64,000 nt of DNA from Mycolicibacterium hippocampi (GTDB taxonomy: Bacteria; Actinomycetota; Actinomycetes; Mycobacteriales; Mycobacteriaceae). The translations under genes were made by a program, and so were the position numbers. The notes below the pieces were generated by a model. That model did not search any database and was not told the DNA's origin. It saw only the letters and a program-made list of their open reading frames with translations. Shown one piece after another: positions 1-7,969 of this stretch (positions are counted from its first letter, which is position 1; each line of letters starts with the position of its first letter). The stretch is taken from the NCBI RefSeq assembly GCF_010723735.1, contig NZ_BLLB01000002.1, positions 3,906,001 through 3,970,000 of the forward strand. The letters run 5' to 3'.

Positions 1-545
1 GAAGCCGCGTAACGGAATTGGTTCGGGTGGTACGCGGCCAGGATCAGCGCCGAGCTCCCCGACATCGACAGACCGACGACGGCGTTGCCGCTGGGGGAGA
101 TGCCCTTGTTGGCAGCCAGGTAGGCGGGCAGCTCGGAGGTCAGGAAGGTCTCCCACTGGTAGTTGTAGGTGCCGCCGTTACCGACAGCCGGACGTTGCCA
201 GTTGGTGTAGAAGCTCGACATGCCGCCGACGGGCATCACCACCGACAGACCCGACTCGAAATAGTTCTCGAACGCCGCGGTCTCGATATCCCAGCCGCTG
301 TTGTCGTCTCGGGCGCGCAGGCCGTCGAGCAGATACACCGCCTTGGGGCCGCCGCCCTGGAACCTGACGGGGATGTCGCGGCCCATGGCCGCCGACGGCA
401 CCATCAGTGTCTCCACCGGCAGACCCGGCCGAGAGTAGGCGCCCGCGGTGGCCGGGGTGCCTGCGACGGTGAGCAACCCCGCCAGCAGTAGAGCTGCAAG
501 CGCGCCGGCCTGCAGCCGACGGCCCAAATTGAGCATGAATTTCAT
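1..545 (-). CDS. fbp: Antigen 85-type mycolyltransferase (partial, C-terminus outside window)
   Basis: Secreted mycolyltransferase that moves mycolic acids between trehalose mycolates and onto arabinogalactan. About 181 N-terminal codons are present and the frame runs off the left edge. A signal peptide (positively charged start, Ala/Leu-rich core, TATAGA-like cleavage region) is followed by the family opening SRPGLPVETLMVPS and a nucleophile elbow GLSMSGSS near residue 160, whose first Ser is the catalytic residue. Two in-frame ATGs lie at 545 and 536; the first is used here. The 546-786 gap upstream holds no other gene. Which paralogue (A, B or C) cannot be decided from this fragment. Confidence 0.93.
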   Translation of the reverse strand, partial: MKFMLNLGRRLQAGALAALLLAGLLTVAGTPATAGAYSRPGLPVETLMVPSAAMGRDIPVRFQGGGPKAVYLLDGLRARDDNSGWDIETAAFENYFESGLSVVMPVGGMSSFYTNWQRPAVGNGGTYNYQWETFLTSELPAYLAANKGISPSGNAVVGLSMSGSSALILAAYHPNQFRYAA

Positions 546-786
546 TTGATTTGTTGCCGTTCTCTCTGGACGCGCACGACAGCGCGTACCTCACGAAAAG
601 GTCTGCGGTCAGCGCAGGTTCACTGGATCGGATGCCACTGCTTCGCATCCACCGCATCGCGAGCGGCCACCGCAGGAGCGGGGTGCCACCAGTTAGTTCG
701 TCATGTGACGATTTGCCGTTACGGCGAATCGGCGCCGGGCGGGGCTGGTCACTTCTACGTAAGAATTGCCGCTGCCGCAAGCGCAC

Positions 787-1152
787 TCACTGCTGCGCCG
801 CTCGCCACTTGTCCAGCATGCGGCGGTCCCGTTTGGTGGGCCTGCCGGCGCCGCGGTCCCGGACCGCCAGCGGCACCTGGGGAGTGGCGGCCGGCGCGGG
901 GGATCGGTCGAGATAGCAGGTCACGGCATCGGCTGCGCCGACCCGCTTCTGGATCACCCGCACCACCTCGACGATGCGCGTCCTGTCGCCCAACCGGGCG
1001 CGCACCTCGTCACCAGGGGATACCGTGGCGGCGGGCTTGGCGGGTCGATCGTTGATCCGCACGTGGCCGCCTCGGCACGCCGCCGCGGCGTCCGGCCTGG
1101 TCTTGGTCAGGCGGACGGCCCACAACCACCGGTCCACGCGGGTCGACTCCAT
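787..1152 (-). CDS. S4-domain RNA-binding protein (Hsp15/HslR-like)
   Basis: Small basic protein of about 121 residues opening with an S4 domain (ESTRVDRWLWAVRLTKTR...CRGGHVRIND), the arrangement of E. coli Hsp15, which binds stalled 50S subunits carrying nascent chains. The C-terminus is rich in Arg/Lys and ends in a GRPTKRDRR segment typical of this family. The open frame extends to 1206, but the ATG at 1152 immediately precedes the conserved S4 start. It diverges from the ArsR gene at 1230. The ribosome role is inferred from the family. Confidence 0.85.
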   Translation of the reverse strand: MESTRVDRWLWAVRLTKTRPDAAAACRGGHVRINDRPAKPAATVSPGDEVRARLGDRTRIVEVVRVIQKRVGAADAVTCYLDRSPAPAATPQVPLAVRDRGAGRPTKRDRRMLDKWRAAQQ

Positions 1153-1191
1153 GACATCCATCATGGACCGCCACGCGGCCGCGTCACACCG

Positions 1192-1221
1192 TTGACAGGC
1201 AAGCACACACTTGCATATCGT
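1192..1221 (+). promoter_or_regulatory. Promoter and probable ArsR operator upstream of the 1230 gene
   Basis: A TTGACA hexamer at 1192-1197 and TATCGT at 1216-1221 are separated by 18 nt. The start GTG at 1230 follows the -10 by 8 nt, so the transcript is probably leaderless. Between the hexamers lies an inverted repeat GCAAG-cacaca-CTTGC (1199-1214), well placed for autorepression by the encoded ArsR protein. Binding is inferred. Confidence 0.55.
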
Positions 1222-1229
1222 GGGTTGGC

Positions 1230-1544
1230 GTGGGTGACGTCTTCAAGGCACTGGCCGACCCCACGCGCCGCACCATCCTCGACGAGCTGACAGACCGCAA
1301 CGGGCAGACGCTCTTCGAGATCTGCGCGCGGCTGGCGACCAAGCACGGTCTGGGTTCGTCGCGGCAGGCGGTCTCGCAGCACCTCGACGTCCTGGAGGCG
1401 GCGGGGCTGGTCGAGACGCGTCGCGAGGGCCGCTACAAGTTCCACTACATCAACACCACACCGCTCGAACCGATCGTGGCGCGGTGGCTCGAACAGCCGG
1501 GGAAGGATGACCATGAGAATCAATCTGACAAGCGTGTTCGTTGA
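1230..1544 (+). CDS. ArsR-family winged-helix regulator
   Basis: A 104-residue ArsR/SmtB-type repressor. The opening FKALADPTRRTILDEL and the recognition helix SSRQAVSQHLDVLEAAGLV are the classical HTH_5/HTH_20 pattern. No Cys metal-site cluster is visible, which places it with the non-metal ArsR proteins linked to AHSA1 or glyoxalase-like genes. It starts at GTG with no clear Shine-Dalgarno, 8 nt after a -10 box, consistent with leaderless translation. It overlaps the VOC gene by 38 nt, so the two are one operon. Confidence 0.88.
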   Translation: MGDVFKALADPTRRTILDELTDRNGQTLFEICARLATKHGLGSSRQAVSQHLDVLEAAGLVETRREGRYKFHYINTTPLEPIVARWLEQPGKDDHENQSDKRVR

Positions 1545-1902
1545 CGACCAGGACAAGGCGCTGCGCTTCTACACCGAGACACTCGGGTTTGCGCCGAAGC
1601 ACGACATCCCGATGGGCCAGCACCGTTGGATCACCGTCGTATCCCCGGAGGATCCGGACGGCACCGAACTCGTCCTCGAACCCGATGAACACCCCGCAGC
1701 CAAGCCGTTCAAAGAGGCGCTGATCGCCGACGGCATCCCGTTCACCTCGTTTGCCGTCGCCGACGTGGCCGGAGAGTACGAGCGACTGCAGGGATGCGGG
1801 GTGAACTTCACTCAGGAACCGACGCCCATGGGGCCGGTCACCACCGCCGTGCTCGACGACACCTGCGGCAACCTGATCCAGATCGCGCAACACAACGGCT
1901 GA
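1507..1902 (+). CDS. VOC superfamily (glyoxalase/bleomycin-resistance-like) protein
   Basis: A 131-residue vicinal oxygen chelate protein with two beta-alpha-beta-beta-beta modules: INLTSVFVDDQDKALRFYTETLGF at the N-terminus and SFAVADVAGEYERLQGCGV in the second half, ending with a DTCGNLIQIAQ strand. Such proteins are metal-dependent lyases, isomerases or ligand binders; the substrate cannot be told from sequence. Translation may start at 1507 or 1513. It overlaps and is co-transcribed with the preceding ArsR gene, so its product or substrate may be the regulator's inducer (inference). Confidence 0.85.
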   Translation: MTMRINLTSVFVDDQDKALRFYTETLGFAPKHDIPMGQHRWITVVSPEDPDGTELVLEPDEHPAAKPFKEALIADGIPFTSFAVADVAGEYERLQGCGVNFTQEPTPMGPVTTAVLDDTCGNLIQIAQHNG

Positions 1903-2102
1903 GGACCGCCCGGCAGGGATGAATCCGCACCAGGTGGGTACTTACGCCTCAGCACGAACACGTCGCTGATGTGGCGGCAACACATCGTGTCTTTACGGTT
2001 CCGCACGCTCAAAAACCTGCCTATTCAATGGAGATCTTGCATTCGTATGCTTTTTAAGCCATTCTGGGTGTGACTTCAAACACGATCAAGTAGGTGGAGG
2101 GG

Positions 2103-2603
2103 ATGGCATCACCCATCGTTGTCATGGGCGTCTCGGGTTCCGGCAAGTCGACCGTAGGCGCGGCGTTGGCTCAGCGCCTGCGGGTTCCATTCGCCGACGC
2201 CGATGACTTCCATCCGCCCGCCAATGTCGCCAAGATGTCGGCCGGTGAACCGCTCGACGACGATGACCGCCATCCATGGCTGGACGCGATCGGACAGTGG
2301 TTGGCCGATCACCCCGATGGGGGAGTCATGAGCTGTTCGGCCCTCAAGCGCAAGTACCGTGACCAACTCCGAGGGCACTGCGCGGCGATCGAGTTCCTGC
2401 ACCTGTCCGGCACGACCGAGGTCATCGGCAGGCGACAAGCCAGCCGTCCCGGGCACTTCATGCCGGCCTCGTTGCTCGAGTCACAGTTCAAAACCCTCGA
2501 GCCCCTGGAATCCGACGAACAGGGCATCGACATCGACGTCGATCAGAACATCGATGCCATCGTCGAGACCTACATCGCCGCAAGCGAACAGCCGGACCGA
2601 TGA
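2103..2603 (+). CDS. gntK: Gluconokinase
   Basis: Cytoplasmic kinase that phosphorylates D-gluconate to 6-phosphogluconate for the pentose phosphate pathway. About 166 residues, the usual GntK length. The P-loop GVSGSGKST lies at residues 9-17, followed by DADDFHPPANVAKM, a gluconokinase substrate-site signature, and SCSALKRKYRDQLR. The ATG at 2103 is preceded closely by a GGAGGGG tract; a GTG at 2094 is an alternative that adds three residues. A gluconate permease follows 84 bp downstream on the same strand, supporting the assignment. Confidence 0.93.
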   Translation: MASPIVVMGVSGSGKSTVGAALAQRLRVPFADADDFHPPANVAKMSAGEPLDDDDRHPWLDAIGQWLADHPDGGVMSCSALKRKYRDQLRGHCAAIEFLHLSGTTEVIGRRQASRPGHFMPASLLESQFKTLEPLESDEQGIDIDVDQNIDAIVETYIAASEQPDR

Positions 2604-2687
2604 ACCATCGGGTGCGCTGGACGATGCGCAGACTTCACGGTCGTGACACGCCCGGAACCTGCCGGGCACTGACAGTTCGGAGGCCTC

Positions 2688-4127
2688 GTGGAAGCAATTG
2701 ACCCGGCATACGGCACGACCACCCTGCTACTGATCGCCGCGGCGGCAGTCGCCGTGCTGCTGTTCCTCATCATCAAGGTGAACATGCATGCGTTCGTGGC
2801 ACTCGTGCTGGTGAGCGTTCTCACCGCGCTGGCCGCCGGCATTCCTGTGGCGGACGTGCCGAGCGCCATATCGTTCGGTTTCTCCAACACGCTCGGCTCG
2901 GTGGCGCTGCTTGTCGGCTTCGGCGTCATGATCGGCCGGCTCCTCGAGCTCACCGGCGGCGCCCAGGTCCTCGCCGACACCCTCATCGGTCGGTTCGGGG
3001 AGAAGCGGGCGCCGTTCGCGCTCGGCGTCGCTGCGCTGCTCTTCGGTTTCCCGATCTTCTTCGACGCAGGCCTGGTCGTCTTCCTGCCGATCATCATGAC
3101 GGTCGCCCGCCGCTTCGGCGGCTCACTGCTGCTCTTCGCGCTGCCCGCCGCCGGGGCGTTCGCCGCCATGCACGCGATGGTGCCGCCGCACCCAGGGCCG
3201 GTCGCGGCCGCCGAAGCGTTCGGCGCGAACATCGGTCTCACCCTGCTGATCGGCGCACCCGTCGCCGTCCTCTCGTGGTACGTCGGCGCCTATCTCGTCT
3301 CGCAGGCGATCGGGCGCCGGATTCACGTCGACGTGCCCGCATCGCTGTTCGGGGAGATGAACGGCGGCCGCGACGAGACCACCGACAGTGACGGCGCCGG
3401 CGGGGGAGTCCCGGCCACCGGAGACACCATGACCCGGACGGCCCCGGCATTCGCGACCGTCCTCGGCATCCTGCTGCTGCCGTTCGTGTTGATCTCCTTC
3501 AACACCGTGCTCGACACCCTGATGAGCGCGGGCGTGATCGAGGAAGGCACCACCTGGGCGGAGTACCTGAAGCTGCTGGGCAACACCAGTGTGGCACTGC
3601 TCATCACGGTCATCGTGGCCACCTTCGTGCTGGGGTTGCGGGGCGGACGCTCGATGGCTGACGTCGGCACCATCTTCGACAAGGCGCTCGGGCCGATCTG
3701 CGCGATCATCCTGATCACCGGTGCCGGCGGTATGTTCGGTGGCGTGCTGCGACTCAGCGGTATCGGCAACGCTCTGAGCGGCTCGCTGTCGGGGCTCGGG
3801 ATGTCGCTGATCGTTCAGGCATTCATCATCTCGACGATCCTGCGGGTGGCGCAGGGCTCGGCCACCGTCGCGCTCACCACGACGGCGGGCCTGATCAGTG
3901 CCGCCGCGATCGAAGCCGACCTCAGCAACGTGCAGCTGACGCTGCTGGTGATCGCCATCGCCGCCGGCGCGACCGTGCTCTCCCACGTGAACGACTCGGG
4001 CTTCTGGCTGGTCAGCCGGTTCTTCAACATGGACGTGAAAACCACATTGAAGACCTGGACGGTGATGGAGACGACGCTCGGGCTGACCGCGTTCCTGATC
4101 GCCCTGGGATTGTGGATGGTGTTCTGA
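2688..4127 (+). CDS. gntP: GntP-family gluconate:H+ symporter
   Basis: A 479-residue integral membrane protein with 12 or more hydrophobic segments, of the gluconate/idonate GntP family. Family features include KVNMHAFVALVLVS near the start, GFGVMIGRLLELTGGAQ, the FPIFFDAGLVVFLPI segment, and VNDSGFWLVSRFF near the C-terminus. It starts at GTG with a GGAGG Shine-Dalgarno 4 nt upstream. Together with the gluconokinase it forms a gluconate uptake and activation unit. No gluconate repressor (GntR) is adjacent. A 137-bp gap with no gene separates it from the convergent FNT gene. Confidence 0.93.
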   Translation: MEAIDPAYGTTTLLLIAAAAVAVLLFLIIKVNMHAFVALVLVSVLTALAAGIPVADVPSAISFGFSNTLGSVALLVGFGVMIGRLLELTGGAQVLADTLIGRFGEKRAPFALGVAALLFGFPIFFDAGLVVFLPIIMTVARRFGGSLLLFALPAAGAFAAMHAMVPPHPGPVAAAEAFGANIGLTLLIGAPVAVLSWYVGAYLVSQAIGRRIHVDVPASLFGEMNGGRDETTDSDGAGGGVPATGDTMTRTAPAFATVLGILLLPFVLISFNTVLDTLMSAGVIEEGTTWAEYLKLLGNTSVALLITVIVATFVLGLRGGRSMADVGTIFDKALGPICAIILITGAGGMFGGVLRLSGIGNALSGSLSGLGMSLIVQAFIISTILRVAQGSATVALTTTAGLISAAAIEADLSNVQLTLLVIAIAAGATVLSHVNDSGFWLVSRFFNMDVKTTLKTWTVMETTLGLTAFLIALGLWMVF

Positions 4128-4264
4128 CCCGACGTCGGTGACGGGTCACGGTGACGATCTGGGTCGCGGTCGTCGCCGTTGCCAGAGCGCCGCTGGTCAG
4201 CCGCTCCTGGTTGTCGCGCACCGCTTCGATCGCCGAGTTGCCGAGGCTGTCGATCTGCTCGCTG

Positions 4265-5086
4265 TCATCGTTCAGCGTCGGCTTCGCTGCGCTCTTCCTG
4301 CAGCCGGTCCTTGCTGCGCACCAGACGAAGAAGCGTCACCAGGATCAGGCCGCCTGCGATATTGCCGGCCAGGGTGTAGCCGAACCAACCCAGCCAATCG
4401 AGGTAGCCGAATGGAGCATGGCCGGTGATGAATGCGCCGAAAATCAGCAATGAGTCGAGGATCGAGTGGAACATCTCCAATCCTGCGAGCAGGAACGCCC
4501 CCGCGACGGCCGCGGCGATCTTCCCCGGCACCGAGTCGGTCCCGTGCTGCATGCGAGTCATCAGCGTGATCACCATCCCGCCGAGCAGTGCCAGCGAGAT
4601 GGTCTCCATCGAGATCGGGGCGGTGGCGAAGTGTGACGCCGACTCCACCGTCTGCGCGTGCAGCTTGGGGAACCCCGCCATGATCAGCCACATGATGACC
4701 CAGCCGCCCGCCAGGTTGGCCGCGAGTGTGCCGCCCCACAGCTTGAACAGCTGCCGGACACTGGCGCGTTTGGCGGCGACGGTGGTGACCGGGACGAGGA
4801 AGCCCTCGGTGAACAATTCGCTGCGGCCGAGGAGAAGGGCGAGGAATCCGATCGAGAACGCCAGACCCGCGAGAAGCTGATTGCCCGTGGCTTGAAGGAC
4901 CGCCAGATAGGCGAGCACGCCCATCGCCACCTCTGTGCCGCCGAAGAAGCCGGTCACCAGCACTTCGTGCCAGCTGCGGTGCAGGCGCTGGGTGCCTTCG
5001 CTGATCGTCCTGTTGAACGTCTCCTCGAGTTCGTCCTCGATCGGGCTGTCGGAATCGCCGAGTTGGCGCTGGCTGGTTTCACTCAC
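4265..5086 (-). CDS. Formate/nitrite transporter (FNT) family protein, YfdC-like
   Basis: A 273-residue membrane protein with six hydrophobic segments. SELFTEGFLVPVTTV matches the FNT loop signature in its YfdC-like variant, and MFHSILDSL retains the central His of the second half-repeat. It has an acidic N-terminal cytoplasmic tail (PIEDELEETFNRT). The open frame continues upstream to 5206, but the GTG at 5086 avoids overlap with the divergent ArsR promoter and precedes the conserved region. Canonical FNT channels carry formate, nitrite or hydrosulfide; transport by the YfdC-type branch is not established, so the substrate is left open. Confidence 0.85.
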   Translation of the reverse strand: MSETSQRQLGDSDSPIEDELEETFNRTISEGTQRLHRSWHEVLVTGFFGGTEVAMGVLAYLAVLQATGNQLLAGLAFSIGFLALLLGRSELFTEGFLVPVTTVAAKRASVRQLFKLWGGTLAANLAGGWVIMWLIMAGFPKLHAQTVESASHFATAPISMETISLALLGGMVITLMTRMQHGTDSVPGKIAAAVAGAFLLAGLEMFHSILDSLLIFGAFITGHAPFGYLDWLGWFGYTLAGNIAGGLILVTLLRLVRSKDRLQEERSEADAER

Positions 5087-5140
5087 GCCACGGAGTACCC
5101 GAACTTCGCCAGAAGATGCCGACCCGCGAGGTAGATGACG

Positions 5141-5175
5141 TATTCCTTGACAGGAATATATCAGCGCCCTACGTT
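5141..5175 (+). promoter_or_regulatory. ArsR promoter with perfect inverted-repeat operator
   Basis: TTGACA (5147-5152) and TACGTT (5170-5175) are separated by exactly 17 nt. The -35 is embedded in the perfect inverted repeat TATTCCT-tgac-AGGAATA (5141-5158), a likely autorepression operator. The ATG at 5182 is 6 nt after the -10, so the transcript is predicted to be leaderless. Confidence 0.7.
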
Positions 5176-5181
5176 GACTGG

Positions 5182-5526
5182 ATGCAGGCGACGGTGTTCG
5201 AGGCATTGGGGGAACCGAGTCGTCTGAGGATCGTCGAGCTGTTGCGCGCCGGACCTCAGTCTGTCGGTGACATCGCCGAGACCCTCGGGATCCGCCAGCC
5301 TCAGGTCAGCAAACACCTTCGGGTGCTGAATGAATCGGGGCTGGTCACCGGCGAAGCGCTGGCCCGGCGACGGATATATCACCTCGAGGCCGCGCCGTTC
5401 GAGGAGATCGGTCGCTGGGTCGAGTCATTCGAACGGCTTTGGGAGATCCGCTTCGATTCGTTGGGCCGTTATCTCGATTCCATCAAACATGAAGGGACAC
5501 AGGATGAGTCAAAAGAAGACCGTTGA
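5182..5526 (+). CDS. ArsR-family regulator of the DUF1801/AHSA1 operon
   Basis: A 114-residue winged-helix repressor: FEALGEPSRLRIVELL, then the recognition helix RQPQVSKHLRVLNESGLV. There is no metal-binding Cys motif. An upstream in-frame extension exists, but the ATG at 5182 sits 6 nt downstream of a well-spaced promoter, favouring a leaderless start. Its stop lies 23 nt inside the next gene. ArsR regulators paired with DUF1801 and AHSA1 proteins are a recurrent actinobacterial arrangement; the inducer is unknown. Confidence 0.88.
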   Translation: MQATVFEALGEPSRLRIVELLRAGPQSVGDIAETLGIRQPQVSKHLRVLNESGLVTGEALARRRIYHLEAAPFEEIGRWVESFERLWEIRFDSLGRYLDSIKHEGTQDESKEDR

Positions 5527-5872
5527 CCGCAAGTCTGACGAGGATGTCGTGCGCGACAAGATCGCCGAACTACCGGCGTTCCGCGACATCGCGTCGCGGC
5601 TGCACGAGGTCATCATGAAGGCTGCCCCCGATCTGAAGCCGCGGCTGTGGTACGGCATGCCCGGGTACGCGAAAAGCAAGAGCAGCCCGGTGATTTGCTT
5701 CTTCCGCGTCGATGCCGACGACTACGTGTCGTTCGGCCTGACCGAGAAGGCCACACTCGCACCCGACGAGGGCGCCTCGCACAAGTTGATCGGATCTGCT
5801 TGGTATTTGACCGAAATCGACGATCCCACCGAAGCCCGGATCGCGGAGATCGTCACCCGATCCGCCGGCTGA
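5504..5872 (+). CDS. DUF1801 domain protein
   Basis: A 122-residue soluble protein of the DUF1801/YdhG-like group. The segments LHEVIMKAAPDLKPRLWYGMPGYA and VICFFRVDADDYVSFGLTEKA are typical of the family. The ATG at 5504 has a close upstream AGG tract and overlaps the ArsR gene by 23 nt, indicating translational coupling. The biochemical function of the family is not established. It probably acts with the flanking ArsR regulator and AHSA1 protein (context inference). Confidence 0.8.
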   Translation: MSQKKTVDRKSDEDVVRDKIAELPAFRDIASRLHEVIMKAAPDLKPRLWYGMPGYAKSKSSPVICFFRVDADDYVSFGLTEKATLAPDEGASHKLIGSAWYLTEIDDPTEARIAEIVTRSAG

Positions 5873-5892
5873 TCCAACAACCCGAGGACATC

Positions 5893-6390
5893 ATGATCCT
5901 GCAACTGTTCAAGAAGACCAAGAGTCTCGACTTCGAACGCTCATACCGCGCGCCGGTCGAAACCGTCTGGCGCGCATGGACGCAGCCGGAAATGCTCCGG
6001 CAGTGGTGGGGCCCCGAGAATACCGTCGTGCCCCAATGTGACATCGACCTCCGCGTCGGCGGTCAGCTCTACGTCGTCATGGAGGCCGGCGCGGCCATGG
6101 GCAAGTACCAAGGTACGCGCTGGCCCATGGAAGGGACCTTCACCCGCATCGAAGAGAACTCGCGGCTGACATACGACGCCCGCTCGTGGACAGAGGGGGA
6201 GGAGGAGGGGTCGACGATCCACCACACCAACGACGTCACCCTGATCCAGCGCGACGAGATGACCACCGTGCACCTCCACATCTCGGTCAGCAAGATCGGG
6301 CCCAAGGCGAAGATGGCCGCGTTCGGCATGAAATGGGGCTACAAACAGCAACTCGACAAGCTCGAGAACCATCTGGCGCAGCAGTCATGA
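5893..6390 (+). CDS. AHSA1/SRPBCC-family protein
   Basis: A 165-residue START/Bet v1-like fold protein of the AHSA1 group. The motif FERSYRAPVETVWRAWTQPEMLRQWWGPE at the start (first and last parts of the conserved opening) and a C-terminal amphipathic helix ending QQLDKLENHL are characteristic. The fold makes a hydrophobic ligand pocket; no catalytic residues can be claimed. It begins 20 nt after the DUF1801 stop with a GAGGA-like Shine-Dalgarno and is the third gene of the ArsR operon. Confidence 0.85.
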   Translation: MILQLFKKTKSLDFERSYRAPVETVWRAWTQPEMLRQWWGPENTVVPQCDIDLRVGGQLYVVMEAGAAMGKYQGTRWPMEGTFTRIEENSRLTYDARSWTEGEEEGSTIHHTNDVTLIQRDEMTTVHLHISVSKIGPKAKMAAFGMKWGYKQQLDKLENHLAQQS

Positions 6391-6421
6391 GCGGCCCGTA
6401 GGCCGGCCGGGATCACCGGGT

Positions 6422-7063
6422 TCAGTTTGCGGCGTCGAGGATCTTGATCGCGAACACGAGGGTGTCACCCGGGGCAATTCCGGCGCCGGGTTGGCCCTCC
6501 GGGTAGCCGTCGGCCGAGGTCATCGCCACACCCACGGTGGAACCGACCGTCTGCCCGGCGATGGCCTTCTGGAAGCCCGGCACCACTCCGTCGAGCGGGA
6601 ATTCCACGGGAGGGCCGCCCTGATAGCTGGTGTCGAACACCGACCCGTCACGGCCGTTGACGCCCATGTAGCAGACCGCGACCGTCGCCGTGTCCGCAAC
6701 GACCGGCCCGTCACCGGCCTGCAGGGTGTGCACCTGGGTCTCAGCCACGCTGAACGGTGCGGTCACGTCGATGAGGGGTGCAGCCGTATCCGTCGAGCCG
6801 GTGACCGCGACGCTGCCGGTGGCGCCGGGCAGGGTCCACTCCGGCGCTCCGGCCTGCTCCGGCGCCGTCGCCGGGCACGCGCTGCCGACGGCCGCCGGCG
6901 TCTCGGAGATCGGAGGCGGGAAGTACTCCGCCGACGGCGTGCCCGGCGCTGACGTGTCTGTCGGCGACGCGCTCGATTCGGAACCACATGCGGCGAGGGT
7001 CAGCACGAGGGAAGCGGCACACGCCACGACGGCGATCGAGGGGGACACACGGGGAGAGTTCAC
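6422..7063 (-). CDS. Secreted FKBP-type peptidyl-prolyl isomerase lipoprotein
   Basis: A 213-residue exported protein. The N-terminal signal ends in a lipobox LTLAAC with the acylated Cys at residue 26. The C-terminal half is an FKBP domain with MGVNGRDGSVFDTSY, the PVEFPLDGVVPGFQKAIAGQ segment and APGDTLVFAIKILDA. FKBPs catalyse cis/trans proline isomerisation, here presumably at the membrane outer face. The GTG at 7063 was chosen because it directly precedes the signal peptide; upstream codons in the same frame lie over the next gene. Confidence 0.88.
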   Translation of the reverse strand: MNSPRVSPSIAVVACAASLVLTLAACGSESSASPTDTSAPGTPSAEYFPPPISETPAAVGSACPATAPEQAGAPEWTLPGATGSVAVTGSTDTAAPLIDVTAPFSVAETQVHTLQAGDGPVVADTATVAVCYMGVNGRDGSVFDTSYQGGPPVEFPLDGVVPGFQKAIAGQTVGSTVGVAMTSADGYPEGQPGAGIAPGDTLVFAIKILDAAN

Positions 7064-7088
7064 AGTCCGCCAGGCTACAGCCGCGACC

Positions 7089-7883
7089 TCAGCCCACCTC
7101 CAGTGGCACGGCCATCTCCCGTCCACCACCACGCGCTGCTCCGATGCCGGCCGCAACCACGGCGGCGATCCCCAGAATGCCGGCGACATCCGGCAATTGA
7201 TCGAGCAGCAGAAACCCCACGAGCAGGGCGAAAGCGGGCTCAAGGCTCATCAGGGTGCCGAACGCCGCGGTGGTCAACCGACGCAACGCCAAGAGCTCCA
7301 GGACGTACGGCACCACCGGCAGCAGGATCGCCATGCCGAGCCCGAACAGCAGTAGCTCCGGAGTGATCCGCTCGAAGACCGACGTGCTCACGAAGAAGCT
7401 GGAGACCACCCCGGCGATCGGCATCGACACCGCCAGCCCGTTGACGCCGGCGACCTCATCTCCGACACGCTGGGTGAGCAGGATGTAGATCGCCCAGCAG
7501 ATGCCGGCTGACACCGCGAGGAAGGCGCCTTTGGCGTCGATGCCGCCGCTGAACGGCTGGCTCAGCAGCACCACACCGACCGCAGCCAGCCCGGGCCACA
7601 CCAGCCGCTGCGGTCCTCGGCCGTGGAGCACCGCAACAGCCAGTGGCCCAAGGAATTCCAGGGCGGTGGCGGTACCGAGGGCAAGCCGGTCCAGCGACGC
7701 CATGAACAGCAGCGAGATCGCCGCGGTAACGCATCCCAGCACGATGCACATCCCGAAGGTGCGCAGCGTGAACGCCGAGGCCAGCCGCAGCCAGGCTGTC
7801 CCATCGGATCCGATTCGGTCGATGAGGCCGATGGCCACGACCATGGCCATCGTGACGCCGCTGCGGGCGTGCTCTGCACTCAC
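7089..7883 (-). CDS. EamA/RhtA-family exporter, apparently lacking part of the N-terminal repeat
   Basis: A 264-residue drug/metabolite transporter resembling RhtA threonine/homoserine exporters: FLGPLAVAVLHGRGPQRL, GICWAIYILLTQRVG and the closing half MSLEPAFALLVGFLLLDQ are well conserved. Relatives usually have ten membrane segments and about 290 residues. Here GTAWLRLASA runs almost directly into FGMCIVLGCVTAAIS, so the second segment and its basic loop appear to be missing and the first is short. This may be an in-frame deletion that harms function. The AraC gene lies upstream on the same strand. Confidence 0.75.
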   Translation of the reverse strand: MSAEHARSGVTMAMVVAIGLIDRIGSDGTAWLRLASAFTLRTFGMCIVLGCVTAAISLLFMASLDRLALGTATALEFLGPLAVAVLHGRGPQRLVWPGLAAVGVVLLSQPFSGGIDAKGAFLAVSAGICWAIYILLTQRVGDEVAGVNGLAVSMPIAGVVSSFFVSTSVFERITPELLLFGLGMAILLPVVPYVLELLALRRLTTAAFGTLMSLEPAFALLVGFLLLDQLPDVAGILGIAAVVAAGIGAARGGGREMAVPLEVG

Positions 7884-7969
7884 ATGTGCATTGAAGTGAC
7901 CGATATTGGTCGTGTCAGCGGATTACCGCGGACCGACACCGCCATCGCGGGTGACCACCGAGAACGCAC

